A DNA stretch of 64,000 nt, taken from Cyanobium sp. NIES-981 (GTDB taxonomy: Bacteria > Cyanobacteriota > Cyanobacteriia > PCC-6307 > Cyanobiaceae). Shown one piece after another: positions 16,243-26,143 of the stretch. The notes under the pieces were generated by a model. The model saw only the letters and a list, made by a program, of their open reading frames with translations. It had not been told where the DNA came from and searched no databases. Each line of letters begins with the position of its first letter. Position 1 is the first letter of the stretch. Where the stretch lies: positions 2,957,546 to 3,021,545 of the forward strand of contig NZ_LT578417.1 in NCBI RefSeq assembly GCF_900088535.1, read 5' to 3'. Both the position numbers and the translations under genes were made by a program.

Positions 16243-19017
16243 TCAGCCCAGATCGGCGAGGCGCTGCCGTGCCAGGGTCGCCTGGGCCTCCACTTCGGCT
16301 AGGTTGGCGCGGCAGGCGGCCACCACCTCAGGCGGGGCCTTGCCCGCGAAGTTGGGGTTGGCGAGGCGGCCGGCGAGACCCTGGATCTCCTTCTCAGCCT
16401 TGGCCAGGTCTTTCTCCAAGCGGCTGCGCAGGGCCGCGAGGCTCTGCTGGGGCACCGTGAGGCTCACCTGGGCGTCGCTGTCGACGATGCCCAGCAGCTG
16501 GCCGGCCGCCGGCTGGGGCTCCAACCCGAGGGCACTCCCGCCCACCAGGCGCAGGATCTTTTCCTGGTTCGCCTCCAGAAAGGCCCGGCGCTCGGCGCTG
16601 CCGCTGTGGATCCCCACCGGAAGCCGCTCCGATGGCTTCGCCCCCGAGAGCGCCCGCAGGTTGCGCAGGGCGCGCACCGCCTCGATGCCGAACTGGAAGG
16701 CCTGCTCATGGCCCTCATCGATCCAGCCGCCTTCCGGTTCGGGCCAGGCCTGCAGGGCCAGGAAGGTGTCCGGCTCGGCGCCGGTCACGGCGTGCCAGAG
16801 CTCCTCGGTGAGGTGGGGCATCAGCGGGTGCAGCAGTACCAGCAGGGCCTCGAGGCTGGTGGCCAGCACCCGCCGCGCCGCCGTGCGGGCGCCGGCCTCC
16901 TCACCGCCCAGCCGCGGCTTGGCCCACTCGATGTACTGGTCGCAGAGGTCGTTCCAGGCGAACTCGTAGAGCAGCTTGGCCGCTTCGCCGAGGCGGTAGC
17001 TGCCGTAGAGCTCCGCCGCCTCATCGGCAGTGCGGGCCAGGCGCGAGAGGATCCAGCGGTCTTCGCTCTCCAGCTCGGCGGCCACGGGGGCGCCCAGGCT
17101 GGCGGGGGTCTCGCCGCCCAGGTTCATCAGGGCGAAACGGGTGGCGTTCCAGAGCTTGTTGGCGAAGTTGCGGGCCGTCTCCACCGTGCCGGAGCTGCCG
17201 TCGCTGCGGTCGTAGTCGAGGCGGATGTCCTGGCCGGCGCCGGCCACCTCGCGCACCAGGGCGAAGCGCAGGGCATCGGCGCCGTAGCGCTCGATCAGCG
17301 GCAGCGGATCGATGCCGTTGCCCGCCGATTTGCTCATCTTGCGGTTGTTCTCATCCCGCACCAGGCCGTGGATGTACACATCCCGGAAGGGCATGCGGCC
17401 GGTGAAGGCGCCGGCCATCATCGTCATCCGCGCCACCCAGAAGAAGATGATGTCGAAGCCGGTCACCAGCACGCTGGTGGGATACCAGGCGGCCAGATCG
17501 GCGCTGGTCTCATCCGGCCAGCCCAGGGTGGAGAAGGGCCACAGGCCGCTGGAGAACCAGGTGTCGAGCACATCGGGATCCTGCTCCAGCTGCAGCTCCA
17601 GGCCTGCCGCCCGGCTGGCTTCGCCGAACTGGGCCTCGGCCTTCGCCAGTGCTTCGGCCCCATCGCGGGCCACCACGTAGGGGGTGGCATCGGTGATCAC
17701 ACCGCCGGTTTCACTCACCACGAACCAGGCGGGGATGCGGTGGCCCCACCAGAGCTGGCGGCTGATGCACCAGTCGCGGATGTCGGTGAGCCAGTCGCGG
17801 TACACCTTCTCCCAGCGCTGGGGCACGAAGCGGGGCTCACCCCGCTCCAGGGCCTCGCGGCAGCGGGCCGCCAGGGGCTCGGCCTTCACGAACCACTGGG
17901 TGGAGAGCAGCGGCTCCACCGGCACCTTGCCCCGATCCGAAAACGGCACGCTGTGGCGGTGCGGCTCCACCTTCACCAGGAAGCCTTCCGCTTCCATCGC
18001 CGCCACCACCGCCTTGCGCGCCTCGAAGCGATCCAGCCCGGCGAAGCGGCCGGCGGCGGCATTCATGGTGCCGTCCTTCGCCATCACCGTGATCTGCGGC
18101 AGGCCGTGGCGGGCGCCGATGGCGAAGTCGTTGGGATCGTGGGCGGGGGTCACCTTCACGCAGCCCGTGCCGAAGGCCGGATCCACGTGGTCGTCGGCCA
18201 CGATCGGGATCGCTCGGCCCACCAGCGGCAGGGTGAGCGTGCGGCCCACCAGCGCCGCATAGCGGGGGTCGCCGGGGTGCACCGCCACGCCGGTGTCGCC
18301 CAGCAGCGTTTCCGGCCGGGTGGTGGCCACCACCAGATGGTCGGTGCCGTCGGGGCCGGGTTCTCCGCTGAGGGGATAGCGGAAGTGCCAGAGGTGGCCA
18401 TCCACCTCCTTGGTTTCCACCTCCAGATCGCTCACCGCCGACCCCGAGGCCGGGCACCAGTTCACCAGGTATTCGCCCCGGTAGATCAGCCCCTGCTCGT
18501 GCAGGCGCACGAAGGCTTCAGCCACCGCGGCGCTCAGGCCCGGATCGAGGGTGAAGCGCTCGCGCCGCCAGTCCACCGAATAGCCCAGCCGCCGCAGCTG
18601 GCCCACGATCGTGCCGCCGCTCTGGGCCTTCCAGCTCCAGGCGCGCTCGAGGAAGGCGTCGCGGCCCAGGTCGTCCTTGCTGCCGCCCTCGGCCTGGATC
18701 TGCTTCTCGAGGATGGTCTGCACCGCGATCGAGGCGTGGTCGGTGCCGGGCAGACACAGCACGTTCCGGCCGCGCAGGCGCTGGAAGCGCACGATCGTGT
18801 CGATCAGGGCCGTGTTGAAGGCATGGCCCATGTGCAGGCTGCCGGTCACGTTCGGCGGCGGGATCACCACCGAGAACGGTTCACCTGGCGCCTCAGGATC
18901 CGGGTGGAAGGCCCCCGCCGCCTCCCAGGCCGCCTGCCAGCGGGCTTCGGTGCCGGCGGGGTCGTAGGTCTTGGGCAGGGCGGCCTCGGACACGGCGGGG
19001 AGGTGGAGTCGGCCCAT
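16243..19017 (-). CDS. valS: Valyl-tRNA synthetase
   Basis: 924 aa from ATG 19017 ([20 protein letters not shown]). Class I signatures: HIGH as [13 protein letters not shown] near residue 62 and KMSKS as [19 protein letters not shown]. The editing domain carries [19 protein letters not shown] and [16 protein letters not shown]. The C-terminal coiled coil ([20 protein letters not shown]) is the segment duplicated at 12975-13145. Charges tRNA-Val with valine; essential. The open frame runs 95 codons further upstream, but that part has no ValRS homology. Confidence 0.97.
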   Translation of the reverse strand: MGRLHLPAVSEAALPKTYDPAGTEARWQAAWEAAGAFHPDPEAPGEPFSVVIPPPNVTGSLHMGHAFNTALIDTIVRFQRLRGRNVLCLPGTDHASIAVQTILEKQIQAEGGSKDDLGRDAFLERAWSWKAQSGGTIVGQLRRLGYSVDWRRERFTLDPGLSAAVAEAFVRLHEQGLIYRGEYLVNWCPASGSAVSDLEVETKEVDGHLWHFRYPLSGEPGPDGTDHLVVATTRPETLLGDTGVAVHPGDPRYAALVGRTLTLPLVGRAIPIVADDHVDPAFGTGCVKVTPAHDPNDFAIGARHGLPQITVMAKDGTMNAAAGRFAGLDRFEARKAVVAAMEAEGFLVKVEPHRHSVPFSDRGKVPVEPLLSTQWFVKAEPLAARCREALERGEPRFVPQRWEKVYRDWLTDIRDWCISRQLWWGHRIPAWFVVSETGGVITDATPYVVARDGAEALAKAEAQFGEASRAAGLELQLEQDPDVLDTWFSSGLWPFSTLGWPDETSADLAAWYPTSVLVTGFDIIFFWVARMTMMAGAFTGRMPFRDVYIHGLVRDENNRKMSKSAGNGIDPLPLIERYGADALRFALVREVAGAGQDIRLDYDRSDGSSGTVETARNFANKLWNATRFALMNLGGETPASLGAPVAAELESEDRWILSRLARTADEAAELYGSYRLGEAAKLLYEFAWNDLCDQYIEWAKPRLGGEEAGARTAARRVLATSLEALLVLLHPLMPHLTEELWHAVTGAEPDTFLALQAWPEPEGGWIDEGHEQAFQFGIEAVRALRNLRALSGAKPSERLPVGIHSGSAERRAFLEANQEKILRLVGGSALGLEPQPAAGQLLGIVDSDAQVSLTVPQQSLAALRSRLEKDLAKAEKEIQGLAGRLANPNFAGKAPPEVVAACRANLAEVEAQATLARQRLADLG

Positions 19018-19389
19018 CGTCTCAAAGGATGCACGGCCACCGTCCCCGCAGGAGATAGGGAGGGGGGGTTGGGCCCGTGCGTCATGCGCGGCGAGCCGAT
19101 TCGCGCAGACCCAATCGATGCATGCCGTCTCGATCAACCAGCGCCCATCGCGGCAATCCTTCGCCCCGACCGGAAGCACCCAACAAAGTTCAGGATCGGC
19201 CCCGGCTCCAACCCGAGGATCCAGCTGTCCGCAGATCTGCCCGAGCAGGTTGGGCATGCGGGGGAAGGGGGCGCATCCCCAGGCCGACCGAGCATCCGGC
19301 ACAGGCGTGAACGCGGCCTCCCCCCATCAGGGCATGGGCGGAACCGCTGGGGCACGCAGGGGCGGCGCGCCGCCGCGTTCACCCTCTCC
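19018..19389 (+). other. Intergenic stretch between valS and arylsulfatase gene
   Basis: About 370 bp without a convincing gene. It must contain the valS promoter (minus strand) and the 3' end of the sulfatase transcript. No tRNA, long hairpin or T-box structure was recognised by eye. Open frames here are extensions or shadows of the neighbours. Confidence 0.5.
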
Positions 19390-21759
19390 TCATTGCCGCG
19401 CCATCGCCAGCTGGATCGCCATTGCCGGATCGACACGGTGCATGAGGTTCCTGGCAGCCTCATCGATCGCCAGCTGCACGCCTTTCACCCTGCCGTTGAA
19501 GCCGTTGCCGCGGGGTCCATAGTCCTCCGAAACAGGGGCGCCGCTGTCCTCACCGATGTCGCAACCGTCATCCGCAGAGAAGACCATCGCCAGCGTGGCT
19601 CCGATCAGCCCCTGGCCCACCTGCTGGCCGTCGGTGTAGAGGGTGACGGTGCCGCCCTTGCCCAGGCCGCCGCCTTCGTAGGCGAACTCCATGCGCACCT
19701 GGTGTTCTCCGGCAGGGATGGGGGACTGCCCCTCCACATAAAAGCGCTGGAACCCGCCCCAATTATAGCAGTACTTGAGTTTTCCTCCCTTGGCATAGAG
19801 ACTCCAACCGCCGATGTTCGCACCCTGGGAGATGATCACTCCCTCGGCACCATCTTCCGGCACCACGATCTCGGCCGTGATCGAGTGGGATTTGTTCTTG
19901 ATGTTGAGCACGCAGTTTTCCGAGAGTCGGCCCATGCCGCCAAAGAGCAATTGCGTCTCGCCCTGGATCAGGGTCGGGCGTCCTGCCGTGTCGGGGTTGA
20001 TCCTCTCGATCAGCCGGTCGTCGATCGGCAGCACCTTGTAGCGCATCGCCTCGATCAGCCAGAGGCGCTGGAGTGCATGGAGCTTCTGCGGCATCTCCCT
20101 GGCGAGATCCCTGGCCTGGCTCCAGTCCTTCGTCGTGTCGTACAGCTCCCAGACGTCATCATCGAGGGCAGGCGCAGCCGTCTGAATCCAGGGAGTGGAG
20201 TGGTGGGTCACGGCCGTCCATCCCTTGTGATAGATGCCGCGGTTCCCGAACATCTCGAAATACTGGGTTTCGTGCCGCTCAGCCGCCGCGGGATCATCGA
20301 AGGTGTAAAGCATGCTCACTCCCTCGATCGGATCCTGCCGGATTCCATCGACCGACTCGGGTTCCGGCAGGCCTGCCGCCTCCAGAATCGTCGGAGCAAC
20401 ATCGATGACGTGGGTGAACTGGGAGCGGATCTCGCCCTTGGCGCGGATCCCCTCGGGCCAGTGAACGACGGTGCCGTTGCGGGTGCCACCGAAATGGGAG
20501 GCCACCTGCTTGGTCCACTGGTAAGGCGTGTTCATCGCATGGGCCCAGCCCACGGCGTAGTGGTTGTAGGACTCCGGCCCACCCAGCTTGTCGAGGCGCT
20601 CCTTCAGATAGTCGTGCGTCTCCAGATCCTGCAGGCCATTGAAATAGCTCATCTCATTGAAACAGCCGTTCAATGATCCCTCGGCAGAAGCACCATTGTC
20701 GCCGATGATATAATAAACAAGCGTGTTCTCAAGAACTCCAAGCTTGTCCAGGCCTTCGATGATGCGGCCCACATGATAATCCGTGTATTCCATGAAGCCG
20801 GCATACACCTCCATCTGCCGGCTCAACACCGGGCGGAAGGCCTCCGGCATCTCCTCCCAGGCCGGGATCTCGCTGTGGCGGGCGGTGAGTTCACAGTCCG
20901 GAGGGATCACCCCTAATTCTTTCTGGCGGGCGATCGTCTGCTCGCGAAGCACATCCCAGCCAGCGTCGAATTGACCCTTGTAATGATCGGCCCACTCTTT
21001 CGGCACGTGATGGGGTGCATGGGTAGCACCAGGTGCGAAATAGGCGAAGAAGGGCTGATCGGGCGAAAGTGCTTTCTGTTGTGAGATCCAGTTCAGGGCC
21101 TTGTCGGCCATGTCTTCCACGAGATGGTAGCCCTGCTCAGGTGTCTTGCCTGGCTCCACCGGTGTGGTGCCTTCATACAACGTGGGGTACCACTGATTCG
21201 CTTCTCCTCCGATGAATCCATAGAAGTAGTCGAAGCCGCCGCCGCCGGTCGGCCAGGCGTCGAACGGCCCGACCGGACTGGTCTGCCAGACCGGCACTTC
21301 ATGGCACTTGCCGAACTGGGCCGTGGCGTATCCGTTCAGCCGTAGGGTCTTGGCCAGGGGGGCCATGGTGTTGGGCAGCACCGAGCAGTAGCCGGGAGCG
21401 CCCGTGGCGATCTCCGTGATCCCGCCCATTCCAGCGGAGTGGTGGTTGCGTCCGGTGAGCAGGGCCTGGCGCGAAGGTGAGCACAGGGCGGTGGTGTGGA
21501 AGCGGTTGAACTTCAGACCGCCGGCTGCCAGTCGCTCCGCTGTGGGCGTCTGGCAGGGGCCACCGAACGCGCTGGCAGAGCCGAAACCGGCGTCATCGAT
21601 CAGGATGAGGAGCACGTTGGGCGCTCCCTCGGGGGGTCGCAATTGCTCGATTGCGGGGAATGACGTTTCCGGATCCTTCGCGTCGTAGGTGATCAGTTTC
21701 GGCCGCGACGTGTTCGGCATCGGCAGGTGGGAACGGTGCTTTCTGTTCTGGTTTCCCAT
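19390..21759 (-). CDS. Arylsulfatase (type I, cysteine-type)
   Basis: 789 aa from ATG 21759 (MGNQNRKHRSHLPMPNTSRP); ATG 21720 is an alternative. The metal site is VLLILIDDAGFG and the formylglycine motif is TTALCSPSRQALLTGR, where the Cys must be oxidised by a maturase not present in this window. Further sulfatase blocks: FAYFAPGATHAPHHVPKEWA and YYIIGDNGASAEGSLNGCF. The usual GKWH is GKCHEVP here. The C-terminal 150 residues form a beta-sandwich-like region (EIVVPEDGAEGVIISQGANI). Hydrolyses sulfate esters; likely sulfur scavenging or remodelling of sulfated glycans. No clear signal peptide. Confidence 0.92.
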   Translation of the reverse strand: MGNQNRKHRSHLPMPNTSRPKLITYDAKDPETSFPAIEQLRPPEGAPNVLLILIDDAGFGSASAFGGPCQTPTAERLAAGGLKFNRFHTTALCSPSRQALLTGRNHHSAGMGGITEIATGAPGYCSVLPNTMAPLAKTLRLNGYATAQFGKCHEVPVWQTSPVGPFDAWPTGGGGFDYFYGFIGGEANQWYPTLYEGTTPVEPGKTPEQGYHLVEDMADKALNWISQQKALSPDQPFFAYFAPGATHAPHHVPKEWADHYKGQFDAGWDVLREQTIARQKELGVIPPDCELTARHSEIPAWEEMPEAFRPVLSRQMEVYAGFMEYTDYHVGRIIEGLDKLGVLENTLVYYIIGDNGASAEGSLNGCFNEMSYFNGLQDLETHDYLKERLDKLGGPESYNHYAVGWAHAMNTPYQWTKQVASHFGGTRNGTVVHWPEGIRAKGEIRSQFTHVIDVAPTILEAAGLPEPESVDGIRQDPIEGVSMLYTFDDPAAAERHETQYFEMFGNRGIYHKGWTAVTHHSTPWIQTAAPALDDDVWELYDTTKDWSQARDLAREMPQKLHALQRLWLIEAMRYKVLPIDDRLIERINPDTAGRPTLIQGETQLLFGGMGRLSENCVLNIKNKSHSITAEIVVPEDGAEGVIISQGANIGGWSLYAKGGKLKYCYNWGGFQRFYVEGQSPIPAGEHQVRMEFAYEGGGLGKGGTVTLYTDGQQVGQGLIGATLAMVFSADDGCDIGEDSGAPVSEDYGPRGNGFNGRVKGVQLAIDEAARNLMHRVDPAMAIQLAMARQ

Positions 21760-21880
21760 GGTCCTGAGCATTCCTCGCTGATGGGTGCCGCTCGGGTGCA
21801 GCCCCTCTGGCCTGAGCATCACCATCCCCGCTGCCGCCGGGTCAGGCAGTGCAACGAAACGTTGGGCTGCCCTCCATCGC

Positions 21881-24235
21881 CTACTGCCGCGCCAGGATCA
21901 TCCGCATCTGGTCCGCCAGACTCTCCAGCGGTTCGCCGGACACATCCACCAGGGCCCGCTTCACCACGCCGGCATAGGCGAAGGGAGGCTGGTAGTCCGG
22001 CATGGTGGGGGATCCCGGATCGGCACCCACCGCCACGCCGGCCGCCAGGCCGAGGCTGAGGGGAATGGTGACGGGAAGATCGCCCTCGCCCACCGGCTGG
22101 CCATCCACGAACAGGGCGATGTGGGCCGGCGTGCCCTTGCCGTTGGCGATGTCGGCAGGCCCCGTGGGGGTGAACTCCACGCTGAGGATGTGATGGCCGC
22201 TGGGGATCGGCGAGGCCGCCGTGATCCGGCTGTGGGTGTCGGCCACGTAGTTGTAGCCGTAGGTGAGCGTGCCGTTCTGCACGTAGAAGGCGAAGCCGCC
22301 GTCGTTGCCGCCCATGCTGAACAGCACGCCATCGGCGCCCTCTTCCGGCACGGTCACCTCCACGGAGATGGAATGGGGCCGGTTGAGCACGCGGGGGGCC
22401 GCATTGCCCGGCACCACCTGGGTGCCGGGGTAATAGATGTAGCGCTGCCGGTCCGCGGCGATCTGGGGCCGCTCGATCGCGAAGCGCTGGGTGCCGCGGC
22501 TGTCGATCGGCAGCACGTTGTACTTGCCCGCCTCCACGTACCACATGCCGATCATGGCGATCAGCCGGTCGCGCTCGGTGGCCGCCAGGTTGTTGGTTTC
22601 GGCGAAATCCTCCTCGAGGTTGTAGAGCTCCCAGCCGTGGGCATCCAGCTGGATCAGCTGGTCGTAGCTGATCGGATCACCGAAGCGGCGCCCCGATTCC
22701 ACAAACGAGGTGCCCGGCCAGGGGCACACCGCCCGCCAGCCCTCGTGGTAGAGCGAGCGATGGCCGAACATCTCGAAGTACTGGGTGCGGTGCAGGCTCG
22801 GCGCTCCTGCATCGTTGAAGCAGGAGGCCAGGCTGAAGCCTTCGATCGGGCTCTGGGTCACGCCCCGGATCGTGGTGGGCGGCTCGAAGCCGAGGGCCTC
22901 GAGCACCGTGGGCAGCATGTCGATGGCGTGGGCGTACTGGCTGCGGATCTCGCCCCTGGCAGTGATGCCCTTCGGCCAGCTCACGATGAAGGGATCGCTG
23001 GTGCCGCCCCGGTAGGTCTCGCGCTTCCAGCGGCGGAAGGGGGTGTTGCCGGCGTGGGTCCAGCCCCAGGGGTAGTGGTTGAAATACTTCGGGCCGCCGA
23101 TGTCATCGATGGCGGCCAGATTCTGCTCCAGGCTGTCGGGAACGTTGTTGAAGAACTTGCCCTCGTTCACCGAGCCGGTGGGCCCGCCCTCGGAGCTGGC
23201 GCCGTTGTCGGAGATCAGCATGATCAGGGTGTTGTCGTAGTCCCCCAGTTCCTTGAGGAACTTGATCAGCTCACCGATGTAATGGTCGGTGTGCTCGAGG
23301 AAGCCGGCGAACACCTCCATCATGCGGGCGTAGAGGCGCTGCTCCTCCGCCGAGAGGCTGTCCCAGTCCGGCACGTCGGGATCGTGGCGGGAGAGCACCG
23401 TGTCGGGCGGAATGAGGCCCAGCTCCTTCTGGCGGGCGAACACCTTCTGGCGGTAGGCCTCCCAGCCGTCATCGAATTGCCCCTTGTATCGATCGGCCCA
23501 CTCCTTCGGCACGTGGTGCGGTGCATGCATGGCCCCGGGGGCGAAGTAGAGGAAGAAGGGCTTGTTGGGGGCCACCTGCTTGGCATCGGCGATCATCGCC
23601 TTGGCCTGCGTCACCAGATCCGGGGTGAGGTGGTACCCCTGCTCGGGGGTGGCGGGGGGCTCCACCTGGGTGTTGTCGCGCACCAGCTCGGGGTAGTACT
23701 GGTGGGTGTCGCCCCCCAGGAAGCCGTAGAAGCGCTCGAAGCCCCGGCCGAGGGGCCAGCGGTCGTAGGGGCCTGCCGCCGAGGTGGCTTCCGCCGGTGT
23801 GAGGTGCCACTTGCCCACCGCGTAGGTGTTGTAGCCCTTCTGCAGCAGGATTTCCGAGAGGTAGCCGTTCTCGAAGGGGATGTAGCCGTTGGAGCCGGGG
23901 TAGCCCATCGACCCTTCGGTGATGCAGGCCAGCCCGTTGGAATGGTGGTTGCGGCCGTTGATGATGCAGGAGCGCGACGGCGAGCACAGGGCCGTGGTGT
24001 GCATGTTGCTGAAGCGCAGCCCCTCGGCCGCCAGGGCATCGATGTGGGGAGTGGCGATCGGGCTGCCGTAGCAGCCGAGCTGCCCGTAGCCCAGGTCGTC
24101 CATCACGATGAACAGCACGTTGGGGCTGCCCTCCGGGGCCCGGATCGGCTCGGGCCAGGCCGGGGTGGACACATCCGCCGTGCGGCCGATCACGCCGGGG
24201 AAGGCCGTACCGGGCCGGTATTCGTTGGACGGCAT
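21881..24235 (-). CDS. Arylsulfatase (type I, cysteine-type), tandem paralogue
   Basis: 784 aa starting MPSNEYRPGTAFPGVIGRTA. The metal site is LFIVMDDLGYGQLGCYG, the formylglycine motif TTALCSPSRSCIINGR, with VGKWHLTP, FFLYFAPGAMHAPHHVPKEW and LISDNGASSEGG all canonical. The C-terminus has the same extra domain as its neighbour (EVTVPEEGADGVLFSMGGND). It lies 121 bp upstream of the other sulfatase gene on the same strand, so they probably form an operon born by duplication, now clearly diverged. The 228-bp gap to the divergent gene at 24464 should hold the promoter. Substrates unknown. Confidence 0.94.
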   Translation of the reverse strand: MPSNEYRPGTAFPGVIGRTADVSTPAWPEPIRAPEGSPNVLFIVMDDLGYGQLGCYGSPIATPHIDALAAEGLRFSNMHTTALCSPSRSCIINGRNHHSNGLACITEGSMGYPGSNGYIPFENGYLSEILLQKGYNTYAVGKWHLTPAEATSAAGPYDRWPLGRGFERFYGFLGGDTHQYYPELVRDNTQVEPPATPEQGYHLTPDLVTQAKAMIADAKQVAPNKPFFLYFAPGAMHAPHHVPKEWADRYKGQFDDGWEAYRQKVFARQKELGLIPPDTVLSRHDPDVPDWDSLSAEEQRLYARMMEVFAGFLEHTDHYIGELIKFLKELGDYDNTLIMLISDNGASSEGGPTGSVNEGKFFNNVPDSLEQNLAAIDDIGGPKYFNHYPWGWTHAGNTPFRRWKRETYRGGTSDPFIVSWPKGITARGEIRSQYAHAIDMLPTVLEALGFEPPTTIRGVTQSPIEGFSLASCFNDAGAPSLHRTQYFEMFGHRSLYHEGWRAVCPWPGTSFVESGRRFGDPISYDQLIQLDAHGWELYNLEEDFAETNNLAATERDRLIAMIGMWYVEAGKYNVLPIDSRGTQRFAIERPQIAADRQRYIYYPGTQVVPGNAAPRVLNRPHSISVEVTVPEEGADGVLFSMGGNDGGFAFYVQNGTLTYGYNYVADTHSRITAASPIPSGHHILSVEFTPTGPADIANGKGTPAHIALFVDGQPVGEGDLPVTIPLSLGLAAGVAVGADPGSPTMPDYQPPFAYAGVVKRALVDVSGEPLESLADQMRMILARQ

Positions 24236-24463
24236 CGATCAGAGCTCTGCAGTACCCGCAACGTATGCAGAGCCTCCCGTTGGGGGTGACGGCTTTGAAC
24301 AATCCATACATCGCCCCAGCGGGGAATCCTCCGGCGGGGCGGCCTCCGTCTGCGATCCGAGGCGGCTGATCGTCTTCCAGCCAGGCTGCCAACCTGCCTG
24401 CCTGCCGGCTGCGGTGCGTTCGCGCAGCCCTGGCTACGGTCGCGATGGATCCCGAAACGGGTC

Positions 24464-25615
24464 ATGGCCAGGTCCTGGAGCCAGCAACTGGAGCGTTGGC
24501 AGGCGGCCGGGCTGATCGATGACGACACGGCCGAGCGGATCCGCGGCTGGGAAGCCCGCCACCTCGCACCGTCCGCCCCGTCGCTGAGGATTCCCACGCT
24601 GGTGGCGGTGTCCCTGGGCGGGGTGCTGCTGGCGGCCGGGGTTCTGCTGCTGGTGTCCACCCATTGGGAGGCCCTCTCCCCCGGGCAGCAGTACGGCCTG
24701 CTGCTGTTTCTTCTGCTGGCTCTGCACGGACTCGGCGCCGGGCTGGGCACCCGCCTGCCCGCCCTCGCCCTGGCGCTCCATGGGGTGGGGAGCGTGGCGT
24801 TCGGGGCTGGCCTCTATCTGAGCGGACAGATCTTCCATCTCGAGGCCCGGTGGCCGTTTGGCCTGCTGCTCTGGGCCTTGGGGGCCGGACTGGGATGGTG
24901 GCTGCTGCGCCAGTGGCCCCAGCTGGCCCTGCTGGCCCCGGCCTGGCTGGCGGGCGAATGGCTGCTCCGGTGCGAGGAGGCCGCGGCCCTCCAGTGCCGC
25001 GGGGAGGGGGTTCTGCCCCTGGCCGCGGGCCTGCTGCTCACCAGCCTCGCCTATCTGGGCGCCGCCAGCGGCCCCGGGCCCTGTGCTCCCACCCGGCGGG
25101 TGCTGCTGTGGGTCGGAGGGCTGGCGCTGCCGGCCGCGGCCCTGTTCTGGCAGCTGACCCTGCTCGATCGCACCACCTACGGCGCCCGCCTGCCGGGCCC
25201 TGTGCTGGCGCTCGGCTGGCTGGGCGCCTTGATGCTGCCGCTGCTCGCGGCCTGGAGCTGGCGGCGGCAGAGCGTGTGGCACCTGGCCGTGGCGGTGGGG
25301 TGGATCCTGATGGGGCTCGCCCTCTCCCCAGCGGGCAGCTGGAGGATGGGGTGGATCCAGTACCCCTGGTGGCTCGTCGGCGGGATGCTCCTGGTGGGCT
25401 GGGGGGTGGTTGAGGGACGCACCGAGAGGATCAATTTCGGCGCCGCCCTGGTGGCCATCACGGTGCTGGCCTTCTACGTGTCGAACGTGATGGGCAACCT
25501 GGAGCGCTCGGCCAGCCTTGTGGGCCTGGGGGTGCTGTTCCTGGGCGGCGGCGGGGCGCTGGAGCTGTGGCGGCGGCGCCTGCTGGCATCGATGCGCGGG
25601 AGGCAGCAGCCATGA
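24464..25615 (+). CDS. DUF2157 integral membrane protein
   Basis: 383 aa. The N-terminal soluble stretch (QQLERWQAAGLIDDDTAERI) with a following basic-acidic helix is the DUF2157 domain; about ten membrane helices follow, starting LVAVSLGGVLLAAGVLLLVS with the typical HWEALS. Family function is unknown. The stop overlaps the next gene's ATG by 4 bp, and DUF2157 proteins are frequently paired with GDYXXLXY-domain proteins as here. Very high GC. Confidence 0.85.
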   Translation: MARSWSQQLERWQAAGLIDDDTAERIRGWEARHLAPSAPSLRIPTLVAVSLGGVLLAAGVLLLVSTHWEALSPGQQYGLLLFLLLALHGLGAGLGTRLPALALALHGVGSVAFGAGLYLSGQIFHLEARWPFGLLLWALGAGLGWWLLRQWPQLALLAPAWLAGEWLLRCEEAAALQCRGEGVLPLAAGLLLTSLAYLGAASGPGPCAPTRRVLLWVGGLALPAAALFWQLTLLDRTTYGARLPGPVLALGWLGALMLPLLAAWSWRRQSVWHLAVAVGWILMGLALSPAGSWRMGWIQYPWWLVGGMLLVGWGVVEGRTERINFGAALVAITVLAFYVSNVMGNLERSASLVGLGVLFLGGGGALELWRRRLLASMRGRQQP

Positions 25616-26139
25616 ACCGTCAGGGCACCCTGGGGCGTGGACTGACGCTGGGGCTCCTGCAGGCCGCCATGCTGCTCGGCCTGGGGGGGCAGCTGCTGCT
25701 GGATCGGGCCCTGCGGCCGCGGGGCTGGGCACGGACCCAGCCCGTCGACCCCTACCTGCCGATCCGGGGGCGCTATGTGGCCCTGCACCTGATGGTGCGG
25801 CTGGAGGGGGAGCGTGCCCCGCTGGACCCCTCCAGCCGCGGCGGCAGCCGGAGCTGGGTGAGTCTTCACAGCCGCGGGGGGGAGGTGCTGGCGCGCCCGG
25901 TGCCGCAGGGAACGGCCGGCGCCCTGCCCGCCAGAGGCGCCTCTCCGGCCGGATGGGTGCGGCTGGAGCCACCGGTGGCCTTCTTCATTCCTCCGGCGGG
26001 CCCCGATCCCTCGCGTGGGCCGCTGCGGGGATCGATGTGGGTGGAGGTGACGCTTCCGGATCAGGGCAGGCCGCGGCCCATCCGGCTGGGCGTGAGCGAC
26101 GGCGAGCTGTTTCCCCCACGCCCCCTGCCCCTGGGCTGA
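25612..26139 (+). CDS. GDYXXLXY-domain protein
   Basis: 175 aa from ATG 25612 (MNRQGTLGRGLTLGLLQAAM). One N-terminal membrane helix (LGLLQAAMLLGLGGQLLLD) and then an extracytoplasmic domain with PVDPYLPIRGRYVALHLMV, where GRYVAL corresponds to the GDYxxL motif of the family. Translationally coupled to the DUF2157 gene. Function unknown; the two likely form a membrane complex (inference from repeated co-occurrence). Confidence 0.75.
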   Translation: MNRQGTLGRGLTLGLLQAAMLLGLGGQLLLDRALRPRGWARTQPVDPYLPIRGRYVALHLMVRLEGERAPLDPSSRGGSRSWVSLHSRGGEVLARPVPQGTAGALPARGASPAGWVRLEPPVAFFIPPAGPDPSRGPLRGSMWVEVTLPDQGRPRPIRLGVSDGELFPPRPLPLG

Positions 26140-26143
26140 GGCC

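Noticed and set aside
16606..20676. 1,356-aa open frame on the plus strand
   Set aside because: It lies antisense to valS and the sulfatase gene, is rich in H, G, A and R typical of shadow frames in high-GC DNA, and has no recognisable domain.
21785..24289. 834-aa open frame on the plus strand
   Set aside because: Complementary to the second arylsulfatase whose motifs are certain; composition is that of an antisense shadow.
24434..25972. 512-aa minus-strand frame over the DUF2157 gene
   Set aside because: Pro/Gln/Ala-rich shadow of the membrane-protein gene.
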